DNA of 64,000 nucleotides. Origin: Azospirillum oryzae. Its GTDB lineage: Bacteria; Pseudomonadota; Alphaproteobacteria; Azospirillales; Azospirillaceae. The stretch lies in contig NZ_VTTM01000011.1 in NCBI RefSeq assembly GCF_008364795.1, positions 62,001 through 126,000 of the forward strand, written 5' to 3'. The translations under genes and the position numbers were made by a program. Of this stretch, positions 9,156-18,936 are shown one piece after another; position 1 is the stretch's first letter; every line of letters begins with the position of its first letter. Below the pieces are notes generated by a model. That model had not been told where the DNA came from and did no database searches. It was given only the letters and a program-made list of their open reading frames with translations.

Positions 9156-12100
9156 ATGAGTATCGTCGGACCACGCATCTACAACCTGTTTCCGACCCTG
9201 GTCGGTCCGGTCCGCGATTGGGCCGGTCACCTTCCGCGGATCCAGGGGATGGGATTCGACTGGATCTTCCTGAACCCGATCCATCAGCCGGGTTTCTCCG
9301 GCAGCCTTTATGCGGTGAAGGATCCCTATCGGCTGCATGACGCCCTGCGCGGCGGATCGCATGAGAGCGACGACGAGTTGCTGCGCCGCTTCACGGCGGA
9401 GGCGGGCGCGCATGGCCAGTCGGTGATGATGGATTTCGTCATCAATCACACCTCCCGCGATGCGCTGCTGGTCGACCGTCACCCCGACTGGTACAAGCGC
9501 GGCCCCGACGGCGACCTGCACCGTCCGGGCGCCGTCGATCCCAACAACACCGCCCATGTCACGGTGTGGGGCGACCTGGCCTCGCTGGACTATGACCGGG
9601 CGGAGTCGCGCGCCGGGCTGATCGGCTACTGGTCGGACTATCTGCGCCATTACATCGCGCTGGGCGTGAAGGGCTTCCGCTGCGATGCCGCCTATCAGGT
9701 GCCGGCGGAGGTGTGGAAAAGCCTGATCGACGCCGCCCACGCCGTGAATCCGGAGGTGAAGTTCTTCGCCGAGACGCTGGGCTGCACGGTGGAGCAGGTG
9801 CGCGAGCTGTGCGGCGCAGGCTTCGATTTCCTGTTCAACAGCGCCAAATGGTGGGACTTCAAGGCCGACTGGCTGCTGGAGCAATATGACGAGTTCCGCT
9901 GGATCGCACCATCCATCGCCTTTCCGGAAAGCCACGACACCGACCGTCTGGCGGCGGAGGTCGGCAGCCAGGATGCGGTGCGGCTCGCCGCCCAGCTGAA
10001 GATGCACTATCTGTTCGCCGCCAGTTTCTCTACCGGCGTGCTGATGCCGGTCGGCTACGAATACGGCTTCACCCGCAAGCTGGACGTGGTGCGCACCAGC
10101 CCCGCCGACTGGGAGCAGCCGAAACTGGACCTGACCGGCTTCATCGGCGCGGTCAACGCCATGAAGGCCGCCACCCCAGCCCTGAACGTCGAGGGGCCGC
10201 AGCGCCGCGTGACCTCGCCGCACAGCCCGGTGCTCGGGCTGATCCGGCAGGTGGACGGCGCCGCGCTCGACCAGCCCGACGGCTGCGCCATCCTGGTGCT
10301 GAACCCGGACGAGAACCGGCCGCACATGCTGGATGTCGGCCCGGTGCTGGCCGCCACCGGCGGCACCTATGAGGCGTTCGAGGACGTGACGCCGGAGGCA
10401 GAGCCGCTGCCGATGGAACCCGGTGCGCCGATGACCCTGCGCCCGATGGAATTGCGCGTCTTCCGCGCCCGCGCCGCCCGCAGCCACCCGGTCGAACTCC
10501 ACGACGTGGAGGAGCGGGAGTGGATGGATTCCATCGCCGCCGGCCGCATGACCATCGAGAACGTCTATCCGGAGCTGGACGGCGGCCGCTTCGCCATCAA
10601 GCGCGCGGTCGGCGACGTGATGGAGGTGTGGGCCGACATCTACACCGACGGCACCTTCGTTCTCGCGGCCTCCGTCATGTACAAGGCGGACGGCGACGAG
10701 GAGTGGAGCGAGGCGCCGATGCGCTTCCACCAGAACGACCGCTGGGTCGGGCGCGTGCCGCTGACCCGCAACGCCCGCTACACCTACAGCATCGAGGCGT
10801 GGCGCGACGTCTGGGAAAGCTGGCGCGCCGACTTCAAGAAGAAGGTCGATGCCGGCATGGTCGTCGATCTGGAACTGGTGGAGGGCCGCCGCTTCGTCGA
10901 GCAGGCGTTGGACCTGAACCATGGTGACGGCCGCGCCGCGCTGGAGGCGGTGATCGAACGGATGCAGTCGCTGGCCGGCCGCGAGGCCATCGACTACGCC
11001 CTGTCGGACGAGCCGCGCCGCGTCATGAAGCAGTATGGCGAGCGGCAGTACAAGTCCCGCTATGTCCGCGAGTTGGAGGTCTATGTCGACCGCACCGCCG
11101 GCGCCTATTCGGCGTGGTTCGAGATCTTCCCGCGTTCCGCCTCGCCCGACCCGTCGCGGCCGGGCAACTTCGACGACGTGGTGAACCTGCTGCCCATGGT
11201 GCGGGACATGGGTTTCGACGTGCTGTATTTCCCGCCGATCCACCCGATCGGCCGCGCCTTCCGCAAGGGCAAGAACAACACGCTGAATCCCGGTCCCGAC
11301 GATCCCGGCGTGCCCTACGCCATCGGCGCGGAGGAGGGTGGGCACGACGCCATCGACCCGATGATCGGTGACTTCGACAGCTTCCGCAGGCTGGTGCGCG
11401 AAGCCAAGCGCCATGGCATTGAGATCGCGCTGGACTTCGCCGTCCAATGCTCCCCCGACCATCCCTGGGTGAAGGAGCATCCGCACTGGTTCTACTGGCG
11501 GCCCGACGGCACCATCCGCTATGCCGAGAATCCGCCGAAGAAGTACCAGGACATCGTCAATGTCAGTTTCTACCGCCAGTCCTATCCGGATCTGTGGTAC
11601 GCGCTGCGCGACGTGGTGCTGATGTGGTGCAAGGAGGGGGTGCGCATCTTCCGCGTCGACAACCCGCACACCAAGCCCTTCCCCTTCTGGGAATGGATGA
11701 TCCGCGAGGTGCAGGACCGCTACCCCGACGCCCTGTTCCTGGCCGAGGCCTTCACGCGGCCGAAGCTGATGAAGCGGCTGGCCAAGGTCGGCTTCACCCA
11801 ATCCTACAGCTACTTCACCTGGCGCACCACCAAGCCGGAGCTGACCGAATACCTGACGGAGCTGACGCAGGGTGAATCGCGCGAGTACATGCGGCCGAAC
11901 TTCTTCGCCAACACACCCGACATCCTGCCGCCGATCCTGACCCATGGCGGCCGGCCGGCGCACATGATGCGGGCGGTTCTGGCGGCGACGCTGGCCGGTG
12001 TCTACGGTCTCTATGGTCCCTATCTGCTGTGCGAGGCGGAAGCCTATCCCGGCAAGGAGGAATACAACCACTCGGAGAAGTACGAAGTCCGGCACTGGGA

Positions 12101-12476
12101 CTGGAACAAGCCCGGCAACATCCGCGACTACGTCACCGCCATCAACCGGATCCGCCGCGAGAACCCGGCGCTGCAGCAGTTCACCAACCTGCGCTTCTAC
12201 AACGCCTTCGACGACAACATCCTGCTGTACGGCAAGATGACGGAGGCGAAGGACAATGTGATCCTGATCGCGGTGAACCTCGATCCCCACAATGGCCATG
12301 GCGGGACCATCGAGATTCCGCTGTGGGAACTGGGTCTGCCCGACGGCGCCCATGTCCAGGTGGAGGACCTGTTCAGCGGCCACCGCTTCACCTGGATCGG
12401 CAAGTTCCAGCATGTCTGGCTGGACCCCCACCGCAACCCCGCGGCGATCTGGCGGATCGTGCCGCCGGGGGTGTGA
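9156..12476 (+). CDS. glgE: GH13-GlgE fusion: alpha-1,4-glucan:maltose-1-phosphate maltosyltransferase with extra N-terminal GH13 domain
   Basis: An 1106-residue cytoplasmic protein with two GH13 units. The C-terminal part (about 440-1106) is GlgE: the nucleophile D835 in FRVDNPHTKP and acid/base E864 in FLAEAF are 29 residues apart, as in known GlgE, and it is preceded by the GlgE N/S domain. GlgE extends alpha-1,4-glucan from maltose 1-phosphate. The N-terminal about 430 residues are a second GH13 barrel with its own apparent triad: D177 (FRCDAA), E206 (FAETLG) and D261 (SHDTD). Usual GlgE is about 660-700 residues, so this is a fusion. No treS, pep2 or glgB lies beside it. A strong terminator follows. 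GlgE call firm; the N-terminal activity is unassigned (amylase- or branching-like). Confidence 0.9.
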   Translation: MSIVGPRIYNLFPTLVGPVRDWAGHLPRIQGMGFDWIFLNPIHQPGFSGSLYAVKDPYRLHDALRGGSHESDDELLRRFTAEAGAHGQSVMMDFVINHTSRDALLVDRHPDWYKRGPDGDLHRPGAVDPNNTAHVTVWGDLASLDYDRAESRAGLIGYWSDYLRHYIALGVKGFRCDAAYQVPAEVWKSLIDAAHAVNPEVKFFAETLGCTVEQVRELCGAGFDFLFNSAKWWDFKADWLLEQYDEFRWIAPSIAFPESHDTDRLAAEVGSQDAVRLAAQLKMHYLFAASFSTGVLMPVGYEYGFTRKLDVVRTSPADWEQPKLDLTGFIGAVNAMKAATPALNVEGPQRRVTSPHSPVLGLIRQVDGAALDQPDGCAILVLNPDENRPHMLDVGPVLAATGGTYEAFEDVTPEAEPLPMEPGAPMTLRPMELRVFRARAARSHPVELHDVEEREWMDSIAAGRMTIENVYPELDGGRFAIKRAVGDVMEVWADIYTDGTFVLAASVMYKADGDEEWSEAPMRFHQNDRWVGRVPLTRNARYTYSIEAWRDVWESWRADFKKKVDAGMVVDLELVEGRRFVEQALDLNHGDGRAALEAVIERMQSLAGREAIDYALSDEPRRVMKQYGERQYKSRYVRELEVYVDRTAGAYSAWFEIFPRSASPDPSRPGNFDDVVNLLPMVRDMGFDVLYFPPIHPIGRAFRKGKNNTLNPGPDDPGVPYAIGAEEGGHDAIDPMIGDFDSFRRLVREAKRHGIEIALDFAVQCSPDHPWVKEHPHWFYWRPDGTIRYAENPPKKYQDIVNVSFYRQSYPDLWYALRDVVLMWCKEGVRIFRVDNPHTKPFPFWEWMIREVQDRYPDALFLAEAFTRPKLMKRLAKVGFTQSYSYFTWRTTKPELTEYLTELTQGESREYMRPNFFANTPDILPPILTHGGRPAHMMRAVLAATLAGVYGLYGPYLLCEAEAYPGKEEYNHSEKYEVRHWDWNKPGNIRDYVTAINRIRRENPALQQFTNLRFYNAFDDNILLYGKMTEAKDNVILIAVNLDPHNGHGGTIEIPLWELGLPDGAHVQVEDLFSGHRFTWIGKFQHVWLDPHRNPAAIWRIVPPGV

Positions 12477-12513
12477 GGACGTTCTGGCATCGGATGCCCA
12501 AACTCCAGACAAA

Positions 12514-12540
12514 AAAAGCGGCCCCGCAGGGCCGCTTTTC
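12514..12540. terminator. Bidirectional rho-independent terminator
   Basis: A perfect 11-bp stem (AAAAGCGGCCC / GGGCCGCTTTT) with a CGCA loop, A-run before and T-run after. It lies 37 bases after the glgE stop and 24 bases below the end of the minus-strand small gene, so it can end both transcripts. Confidence 0.9.
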
Positions 12541-12563
12541 TCAATCTCGTCCGTCCGCCGAAT

Positions 12564-12803
12564 TCAGCGCCGCCGGATCATCGTCACGCCGCCGACGGTC
12601 TTGTCGAGGAAGGCGATCATGGTGTCCGGCTTCGGCCCGACCGATGAGGCGGCGAACGCCATCCACCAGCGCGCCATCGGGGTGGTCCAACCGTAGCGGT
12701 CGGCGATGATCTGGACATCCATGGTAGAGGACATGGTCGACTGGGCGGTCGTCGGCGCGCGGGGGGCGCCGGACGGGGTAACCTGGGATTCGACGCTGTG
12801 CAT
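12564..12803 (-). CDS. Small protein of unknown function (79 aa)
   Basis: I do not recognise this family. ATG at 12803 is supported by a strong Shine-Dalgarno (GGGAGG) five to six bases upstream. The first 30 residues are Ser/Thr/Pro-rich and look disordered; the rest (from MDVQIIADRYGWTTP) is a compact segment with several Trp and ends in basic residues. There is no signal peptide or clear membrane helix. It shares the terminator at 12514-12540 with the convergent glgE gene. A longer frame in another register over the same bases is less likely, because it lacks a ribosome-binding site. Confidence 0.6.
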   Translation of the reverse strand: MHSVESQVTPSGAPRAPTTAQSTMSSTMDVQIIADRYGWTTPMARWWMAFAASSVGPKPDTMIAFLDKTVGGVTMIRRR

Positions 12804-12941
12804 GGTTCCTCCCAACGGGGACGTTCGGTGTCCGCTTATGCGGTACCTTAGCCCTCAACCGCTGAAAGTGGCAGAGTTGCTTTGGTCCTAAGGGGTACTA
12901 TACCTTTGGCTGCAAAGGTCCCATGACGCCGATTTCGCCTT

Positions 12942-13133
12942 TCAGGTAGGCGGAAGCGGCAATCCGCTGGCCCAGGCCACCATCGCCACCAGGGCCGCCC
13001 GGTTGGCCGGCCGGAACAGCAGGGCCAACCGCACCCACAGCGGCGAAACCTTGAATTCGGCAGCCATTTCCTCGACTTCCGCCGGGGACAGCCGCAGGTC
13101 GGGAGCGGGGTCTTCATTCAGGACTTCACGCAT
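12942..13133 (-). CDS. Small protein of unknown function (63 aa)
   Basis: Start ATG at 13133 is set by GGAGG seven bases upstream; an in-frame ATG at 13163 has none. The N-terminal half is acidic (MREVLNEDPAPD, then SPAEVEEMAAEF) and the C-terminal half is hydrophobic (LWVRLALLF, then AALVAMVAWASGLPLPP), possibly one membrane-associated helix. I know no family. It could be a small regulator or membrane peptide. It is separate from the neighbouring 79-residue gene (138-bp gap) and reads in the same direction. Confidence 0.5.
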   Translation of the reverse strand: MREVLNEDPAPDLRLSPAEVEEMAAEFKVSPLWVRLALLFRPANRAALVAMVAWASGLPLPPT

Positions 13134-13229
13134 TGCCAAGCCTCCGCAAGTGCCGCAGGTCACGATGGATAAGGAACAATCCGTCTGACCGGCGATCGCG
13201 CAGCCGCGTGTGACAAATTGTAGCGCCCT

Positions 13230-14226
13230 TTACTTGGCCGCCAGCAGGGCCCTTGGCGCCCGGTCGGCGCCGCTGGCCAGCGGCACCTTGGGGTTCTCGA
13301 TCCAGGCGATGACGTCGTTGACGACCAGCTTGCCCTTCAGGTCGCGCAGCAGCATGTGGTAGCCGTCCGGATAGACGGCGACGACATGACGCCCGCCCGC
13401 CTCGAAATCCTTCAGCGCGCGTTCCACCGGCCGTGGCGGCAGAACCTCCTCATGGGCGCCGTAGAGCACCAGCGAGGGGGTTTGCAGGCGCTGGCAGGCG
13501 TCGAGCGCGGACCCCATCAGATCGGTCAGCCCCTCCAGCGCATCGACGCGCGAACCCTTGATGACCAGCGGGTCGCGGCCCAGCGCCCGCAGCATCTCGA
13601 TGTTGTCGGACGGATGGATGCCGAGGTCCTGCGGCGGATGCACCACCATGCCCGGCACCAGATTGTAGGTGATCCACAGGGCGGCGCGCGGGAAGAAGCC
13701 CATCGCCTGCCGGCCCCAGACGGCGGGGGCGACCAGGATGGTGCCGCCGACCTTGGGCGGATTGGGCCCGGTCATCGCGGTCAGCACCACCGCCCCGCCC
13801 ATGCTCTCGCCCATCAGATAGACTGGAACGCCGGGATGGCGCCTGCGCACCATGTCCACCGCTGTGCGGGCATCGCTGACCAGGGTGGGGGTGCCGGCCC
13901 AGACGCCGCGTTCGCGGGTGGCGCCGAAACCACGCTGGTCGTAGGCGTAGGTGGCGATGCCGGCCGTGGCGAAATCGCGGCCGGCGCCGTCGAAGGCGTT
14001 GGAATAGTCGTTGTAGCCGTGCAGGGCCACCACCACGGCCCGTACGCGGCCATCAGCCGGAAGCCAGGTGCGCATCGGCAGTTCGAAGCCGTCGGCGGCG
14101 ATCAGCACGCGGTCGTTCAGCTGCGGCTGGACGACGGCCGTTCCCATCGGCTGGAAATCCGCGGCACAGCCGCCAAGCAGAAGCCCCAACCCCAGAACAG
14201 CCGCCAAGCCGACAGCCGCCGATCCG

Positions 14227-14237
<11 letters not shown>
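13230..14237 (-). CDS. Alpha/beta hydrolase lipoprotein (lysophospholipase/monoacylglycerol lipase-like)
   Basis: A 335-residue alpha/beta hydrolase. The N-terminus is a lipoprotein signal peptide ending LLLGGC-A, so the protein should be anchored in a membrane facing the periplasm. The core has the oxyanion region ALHGYNDYS, nucleophile elbow GESMGG (Ser near residue 144), and a C-terminal His in PDGYHMLLRD. This layout is that of serine aquaculture-type monoacylglycerol lipases/lysophospholipases. Its start overlaps the 3' end of the ABC ATPase gene by 11 bases, so the two are co-transcribed. A role in lipid turnover at the membrane is an inference; the substrate is not known. Confidence 0.88.
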
Positions 14238-15225
<988 letters not shown>

Positions 15226-15413
15226 TGATCCTGAACCATGATGTTTGCGGTTGACGAAAAAGCCCACGAGTCCGGTGGTTTCCCCCGTTGATCCGCGGCG
15301 CGCGATGGGTATCATCCGGCCCGCGCGCGCGGAACCCTGATCGGGGGCCCGGACAGCGGGCGTGTCCACGATGGCGTGAACCGGCGCGCCTGTCAAAACA
15401 GAGGATGACTGCC

Positions 15414-15593
15414 ATGCAGCCGACCGAGACGATCCTTGTTGAAACCTCGACCGTCGGGTGCGACGGCGGCGGCGGCGCCCTGGGCCATCCGCTGGTCTAT
15501 CTGACGCTGGATCGCGAGGGGCAGGTCGAATGCCCCTACTGCTCGCGCCTGTACAAGCTGAAGGAAGGCGCCAAGGTCGCCCACGGGCACTGA
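15414..15593 (+). CDS. zf-CHCC zinc-finger protein (NDUFS6-type domain)
   Basis: A 59-residue protein made almost entirely of the CHCC zinc finger: Cys in VGCDGGGG, His in GHPLVYL, then CPYC near the C-terminus. The same domain forms the end of the mitochondrial complex I subunit NDUFS6, and alphaproteobacteria encode it as a small stand-alone protein linked to complex I. ATG at 15414 is chosen because GAGG lies nine bases upstream; an ATG at 15405 is too close to it. The gene is monocistronic, divergent from the ABC gene and convergent with the phosphatase/kinase gene. Its exact role in this organism is inferred from the family only. Confidence 0.85.
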   Translation: MQPTETILVETSTVGCDGGGGALGHPLVYLTLDREGQVECPYCSRLYKLKEGAKVAHGH

Positions 15594-15621
15594 TGGCGCT
15601 CCGGTCCTGCCGGCGGGCCGA

Positions 15622-17364
15622 TCAGACCCGGCCGGCCAGCAGGACCAGCACCGCCAGGGCCAGCAATGCCGACAGCCCCTGCCAGAAGGCCAGCGGGTTG
15701 CGGTCGATCAGCGGCCGGCGCCGCGTTCCCGCGCCATGCTTGCGCGGGTGGCGCAGGTCGTACAGAAACTCCGACATCTCCTGATAGCGTTTGGCCGGAT
15801 CCGGGTGGACCGCCTTGCGCAGCACCCCGTCGAGCCACGCCGGGATCTCCCGTTGGTCGCTGAGCGCCGTGCGGTAGACCAGCTTGCGCTGGCGCGCCCG
15901 CGTGGTGGCTGTCGCCGCATCGGCGCCGTAGGGCAGGCGGCCGGTCAGCATCTGATAGGCGATGACCCCCAGCGCATAGAGATCGGAGGCCGGTGTCCCG
16001 CCTTCGCCCAGCAGATATTCGGGCGCGGTGTATTGCAGGGTGCCAAGGATTTCGTCGTGGTCGGCGTCCGGCATGGTCTCCAGAATGCCGGGCACCAGGA
16101 CCGATCCGAAATCGACGATCTTCACGGTCCCGGTCCGGTCGATCATCACATTGTCGGGCCGCAGATCCTGGTGCAGCATCTCTAACCGGTGGAAGGCCTG
16201 CAGTCCCTTGCCGATCTGCTCGACGATGGCGCGCACGGTGGGCAGGTCGGGGTCGGGGTGGTCGCGCATCCACTGGGTCAGCGTCTGCCCCTCCAGATAG
16301 TCGGTGACGACATAAAGGTGGCGGCGCGGCCGGTTCTGAGGCGGGGCCTTCAGCACATGCGGGCTTTTGATCCGCCGGGCGATCCACTCCTCCATCAGGA
16401 AGCGGCGCAGATGGGCGCGGTCGTCGCGCCGGTCGATGGCCGGCACCTTCAGCGCCACCGCCGGACCTGCCGCTCCATCCTGGGCCAGATAGACATGGCT
16501 GCGGCTGCTGGCATGCAACTCGCGCAGGATGCGGTAGCCTTCGAACTCCTCCCCCGGTTCCAGCAGGGGCGGCGGGGGCAGATCGGACAGCCGGGACAAC
16601 AGGTCGCCGGCATCCGCATCGGGAACCGCGTCGATTCGCAAGATCTGGAGCGTCAGATTGTCGGTGCTGCCCCGCCGCAGCGCCTCCTCCACCGCGAGTC
16701 GGGCCGCGCGGTCGAGGTCGTCGGCATGGTCGGCGATCGTGTTGATCAAAAAATCGGCATCGACATGCTCGTAGACGCCGTCGGTGGCCAGCAGGAAGAC
16801 GTCGCCGGCATCCACCGGCAGTTCCCGGCAATCGATCTCAACATGCGGCGCCACGCCCATCGCCCGGCCGAGATAGCTGACCTCCGACGACACCACCACC
16901 CGGTGGTCGGTGGTCAACTGTTCCAGCGCGCAGCCGGCGATGCGGTAGATGCGGGAATCGCCGACATGGAACAGATGCGCGGTGGCCGATTTCAGCACCA
17001 GGGCGCTGAGCGTGCAGGCAAAGCCGCGATCCTGGTCGTAGCGGTATTCGCTGCGCCGGTTCTGGGCGTGCAGCCAGCTGTTCGCCGCCGCCAGCACCCG
17101 CTGCGCCGAGGTCCTCACCGACCAGCTTTCCGGTGTGCAGTAATAGTCGGTCAGGAAGCTCTTCACCGCGGTTTCGCTGGCGATGTGGCTGACGCGGCTG
17201 CTGCTGATGCCGTCGGCCAGCGCCACCGCGATCCCCTTCATGCCCAACAGCGGCGACGTCGGGATCAACGCCCCGTGGAAATCCTGGTTGGACTCCTTAC
17301 GCCCCTTGTCGGAGCACTGGCCGATGGAGATCCGCAGCTCTTTCAAGATGTCGGCACTTGGCAC
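15622..17364 (-). CDS. Bifunctional PP2C phosphatase/Ser-Thr protein kinase
   Basis: A 580-residue protein. Residues about 10-245 are a PP2C phosphatase with metal-binding aspartates in NQD (26-28), ADG (50-52), GDS (135-137), TDG and TDN (near 235). Residues about 275-540 are a Hanks-type kinase with VALK (K306), HQDLRPDN (catalytic D400) and DFG (418-420). A membrane helix ends the chain (about 560-578), so it is a tail-anchored cytoplasmic enzyme. GTG at 17364 has AAGGG eight bases upstream; an in-frame TTG at 17382 has no such site. It lies just after the formate/nitrite channel gene, and such pairs are often found in nitrate/nitrite assimilation loci. A terminator sits between the two genes. 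Confidence 0.9.
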   Translation of the reverse strand: MPSADILKELRISIGQCSDKGRKESNQDFHGALIPTSPLLGMKGIAVALADGISSSRVSHIASETAVKSFLTDYYCTPESWSVRTSAQRVLAAANSWLHAQNRRSEYRYDQDRGFACTLSALVLKSATAHLFHVGDSRIYRIAGCALEQLTTDHRVVVSSEVSYLGRAMGVAPHVEIDCRELPVDAGDVFLLATDGVYEHVDADFLINTIADHADDLDRAARLAVEEALRRGSTDNLTLQILRIDAVPDADAGDLLSRLSDLPPPPLLEPGEEFEGYRILRELHASSRSHVYLAQDGAAGPAVALKVPAIDRRDDRAHLRRFLMEEWIARRIKSPHVLKAPPQNRPRRHLYVVTDYLEGQTLTQWMRDHPDPDLPTVRAIVEQIGKGLQAFHRLEMLHQDLRPDNVMIDRTGTVKIVDFGSVLVPGILETMPDADHDEILGTLQYTAPEYLLGEGGTPASDLYALGVIAYQMLTGRLPYGADAATATTRARQRKLVYRTALSDQREIPAWLDGVLRKAVHPDPAKRYQEMSEFLYDLRHPRKHGAGTRRRPLIDRNPLAFWQGLSALLALAVLVLLAGRV

Positions 17365-17383
17365 GATCTCGGCCCTTGGCAAG

Positions 17384-17411
17384 AAAAACCCCGGCCCAAG
17401 GTGGACCGGGG
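17384..17411 (-). terminator. Rho-independent terminator after the formate/nitrite channel gene
   Basis: On the minus strand: stem CCCCGGTCC / GGGCCGGGG (9 bp with one G-T pair), 5-base loop, then TTTTT. It starts 27 bases after the channel stop and its T-run ends 20 bases before the GTG of the downstream phosphatase/kinase gene. Confidence 0.85.
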
Positions 17412-17438
17412 TGGTGACGGGATGACGGTCAGGGTGCC

Positions 17439-18275
17439 TTATTCAGCGGGCTGCAGGCCGGTCTGATGCAGGCGGCGCTTCGGCGCCGTGCGGACATGGG
17501 TGGCGTAGAGCGTCAGCCCGGTGAAGGCCAGACCGCCGACCAGATTGCCCAGCACCGTCGGAAGCTCGTTCCAGATCATGTAGTCCATGATCGAGAATTT
17601 GCCGCCCATCAGCATCGCCGACGGGAACAGGAACATGTTCACCACCGAATGCTCGAAGGTCATGCCGAAGAACAGCATGATCGGCATCCACATGGCGATC
17701 ACCTTGCCGCTGACCGAGGTGGAGATCATCGCGCCGACGACGCCGGTGGAGACCATCCAGTTGCACAGCACGCCGCGCAGGAAGATGGTCAGCATCCCGG
17801 CGGCGCCATACTGGGCATAGCCCAGCGTCCGGTTCTCGCCGATGTGCGAGATGACCGACCCGACCTTGTCCGGCGGGGTGGAGAAGCCATAGGTGAAGAC
17901 CACGGCCATCATCACCGCGACCGTCAGCGCGCCCAGGAAGTTGCCGATGAACACCAGCCCCCAGTTGCGGAGCACGCCGCCGATGGTGACGCCCGGCCGC
18001 TTGTCGATCAGCGCCAGCGGCGACAGCACGAATACGCCGGTCAGCAGGTCGAAGCCCAGCAGATACAGCATGCAGAAGCCGACCGGGAACAGGATGGCGC
18101 CGATGATCGGGAAGCCCGTCTGGACCGTGACCGTGACGGCGAAGACCGCCGCCAGCGCCAGGATCGCCCCGGCCATAAAGGCGCGGATGACGGTGTCGCG
18201 GGTGGACATGAAAATCTTGGATTCGCCGGCATCCACCATTTTGGTGACGAACTCGGAGGGCACCAGATACGACAT
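17439..18275 (-). CDS. Formate/nitrite transporter family channel
   Basis: A 278-residue inner-membrane protein of the FocA/NirC family with six predicted membrane helices. Typical features are the N-terminal amphipathic segment (PSEFVTKMVDAGESK), the repeated half-channel loops, including LRGVLCNWMVSTGV and FEHSVVNMF with the channel His. The family passes formate, nitrite or hydrosulfide as pentamers. ATG 18275 has AAGGGGA about seven bases upstream. Specificity cannot be read; the neighbouring phosphatase/kinase favours nitrite. The upstream 660 bp hold no gene. Confidence 0.92.
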   Translation of the reverse strand: MSYLVPSEFVTKMVDAGESKIFMSTRDTVIRAFMAGAILALAAVFAVTVTVQTGFPIIGAILFPVGFCMLYLLGFDLLTGVFVLSPLALIDKRPGVTIGGVLRNWGLVFIGNFLGALTVAVMMAVVFTYGFSTPPDKVGSVISHIGENRTLGYAQYGAAGMLTIFLRGVLCNWMVSTGVVGAMISTSVSGKVIAMWMPIMLFFGMTFEHSVVNMFLFPSAMLMGGKFSIMDYMIWNELPTVLGNLVGGLAFTGLTLYATHVRTAPKRRLHQTGLQPAE

Positions 18276-18803
18276 GACGAGTCCCCTTGGAACAAGCGCT
18301 GAAGGAACGGCACGCAGCGTCCGGTGAAGCCCGTGCGGCACCGGTCCGGTGCGGGGCGGGGGAGGGAAGACGCGCTGCGTGTGATTTGGGTGCGGGCCCC
18401 GGTCTTTGGTCCCGCGCGGGTCAAACCGCCGTTGGCTTGAACGGGAAAACGCTATGCACGCGATGTGCCAAACGCGCAGATGCCGGAAACCCGGCGGGTT
18501 TCGCCCGTCGCCCTTCCTGTCGCGGTGCGGTGCGGAGCCGCAGTTGCCCAAAGACTGTGCTGCGATGAATAAAAAAAAGCCATTGGTATAAGAACGATTG
18601 TGAGACCAGAGCGGCCTGATGCTGTCAGCCGTGCCGCGGTTTTGGCGAAGTCTTTCAGATTTTTAACCGTTCGAGAGATGACTATCGTGCTGCATCAATG
18701 CTTTGGCCGAAAGCAGGCGATGCGGGCCCGGCTATGGGTCAGGTTCGGTTACCTTTTTGTTATAATTTCCCCTCATATTGTGAGACAGTATCGGCGATGT
18801 CGC

Positions 18804-18833
18804 TTGACGGGTCTCTCCGAACCGGCGTCTACT
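18804..18833 (+). promoter_or_regulatory. Candidate sigma-70 promoter for the GGDEF-EAL gene
   Basis: TTGACG at 18804-18809, an 18-bp spacer, and TCTACT at 18828-18833. Start of transcription would be near 18840, about 95 bases before the ATG. Confidence 0.4.
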
Positions 18834-18851
18834 TTGCCGCATTGCGGAAAA

Positions 18852-18864
18852 GTGGAAGTTCCAC
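18852..18864. promoter_or_regulatory. Perfect 13-bp palindrome in the 5' leader
   Basis: GTGGAAGTTCCAC, six-base arms around one base, just downstream of the predicted transcription start of the GGDEF-EAL gene. It could be an operator; the protein that binds it is unknown. Confidence 0.35.
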
Positions 18865-18936
18865 AATCGTTGTTTGAGTTGCAGGCTTATGTTTTTTCCA
18901 GGCGGTTCGGGATTGGCGTCGGATGAGGCGCGCACG

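Larger units (their letters stand above)
18276..18936. other. Intergenic region between channel and GGDEF-EAL genes
   Basis: About 660 bp between divergent genes. The half near the channel is GC-rich and otherwise featureless; an A-rich patch lies at 18560-18580. The right-hand part carries the promoter and palindrome listed separately. No open frame here has a ribosome-binding site or recognisable product. Confidence 0.6.

Noticed and set aside
8940..12512. Very long minus-strand frame upstream of the polyphosphate kinase gene
   Set aside because: It is the antisense of the GlgE fusion gene. High GC keeps it open; it has no protein-like domains and the kinase has its own start and ribosome-binding site at 8939.
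12848..13117. Alternative minus-strand frame of 89 codons over the 63-residue gene
   Set aside because: Arg/Cys/Trp-rich, no ribosome-binding site, and overlaps a better-supported frame.
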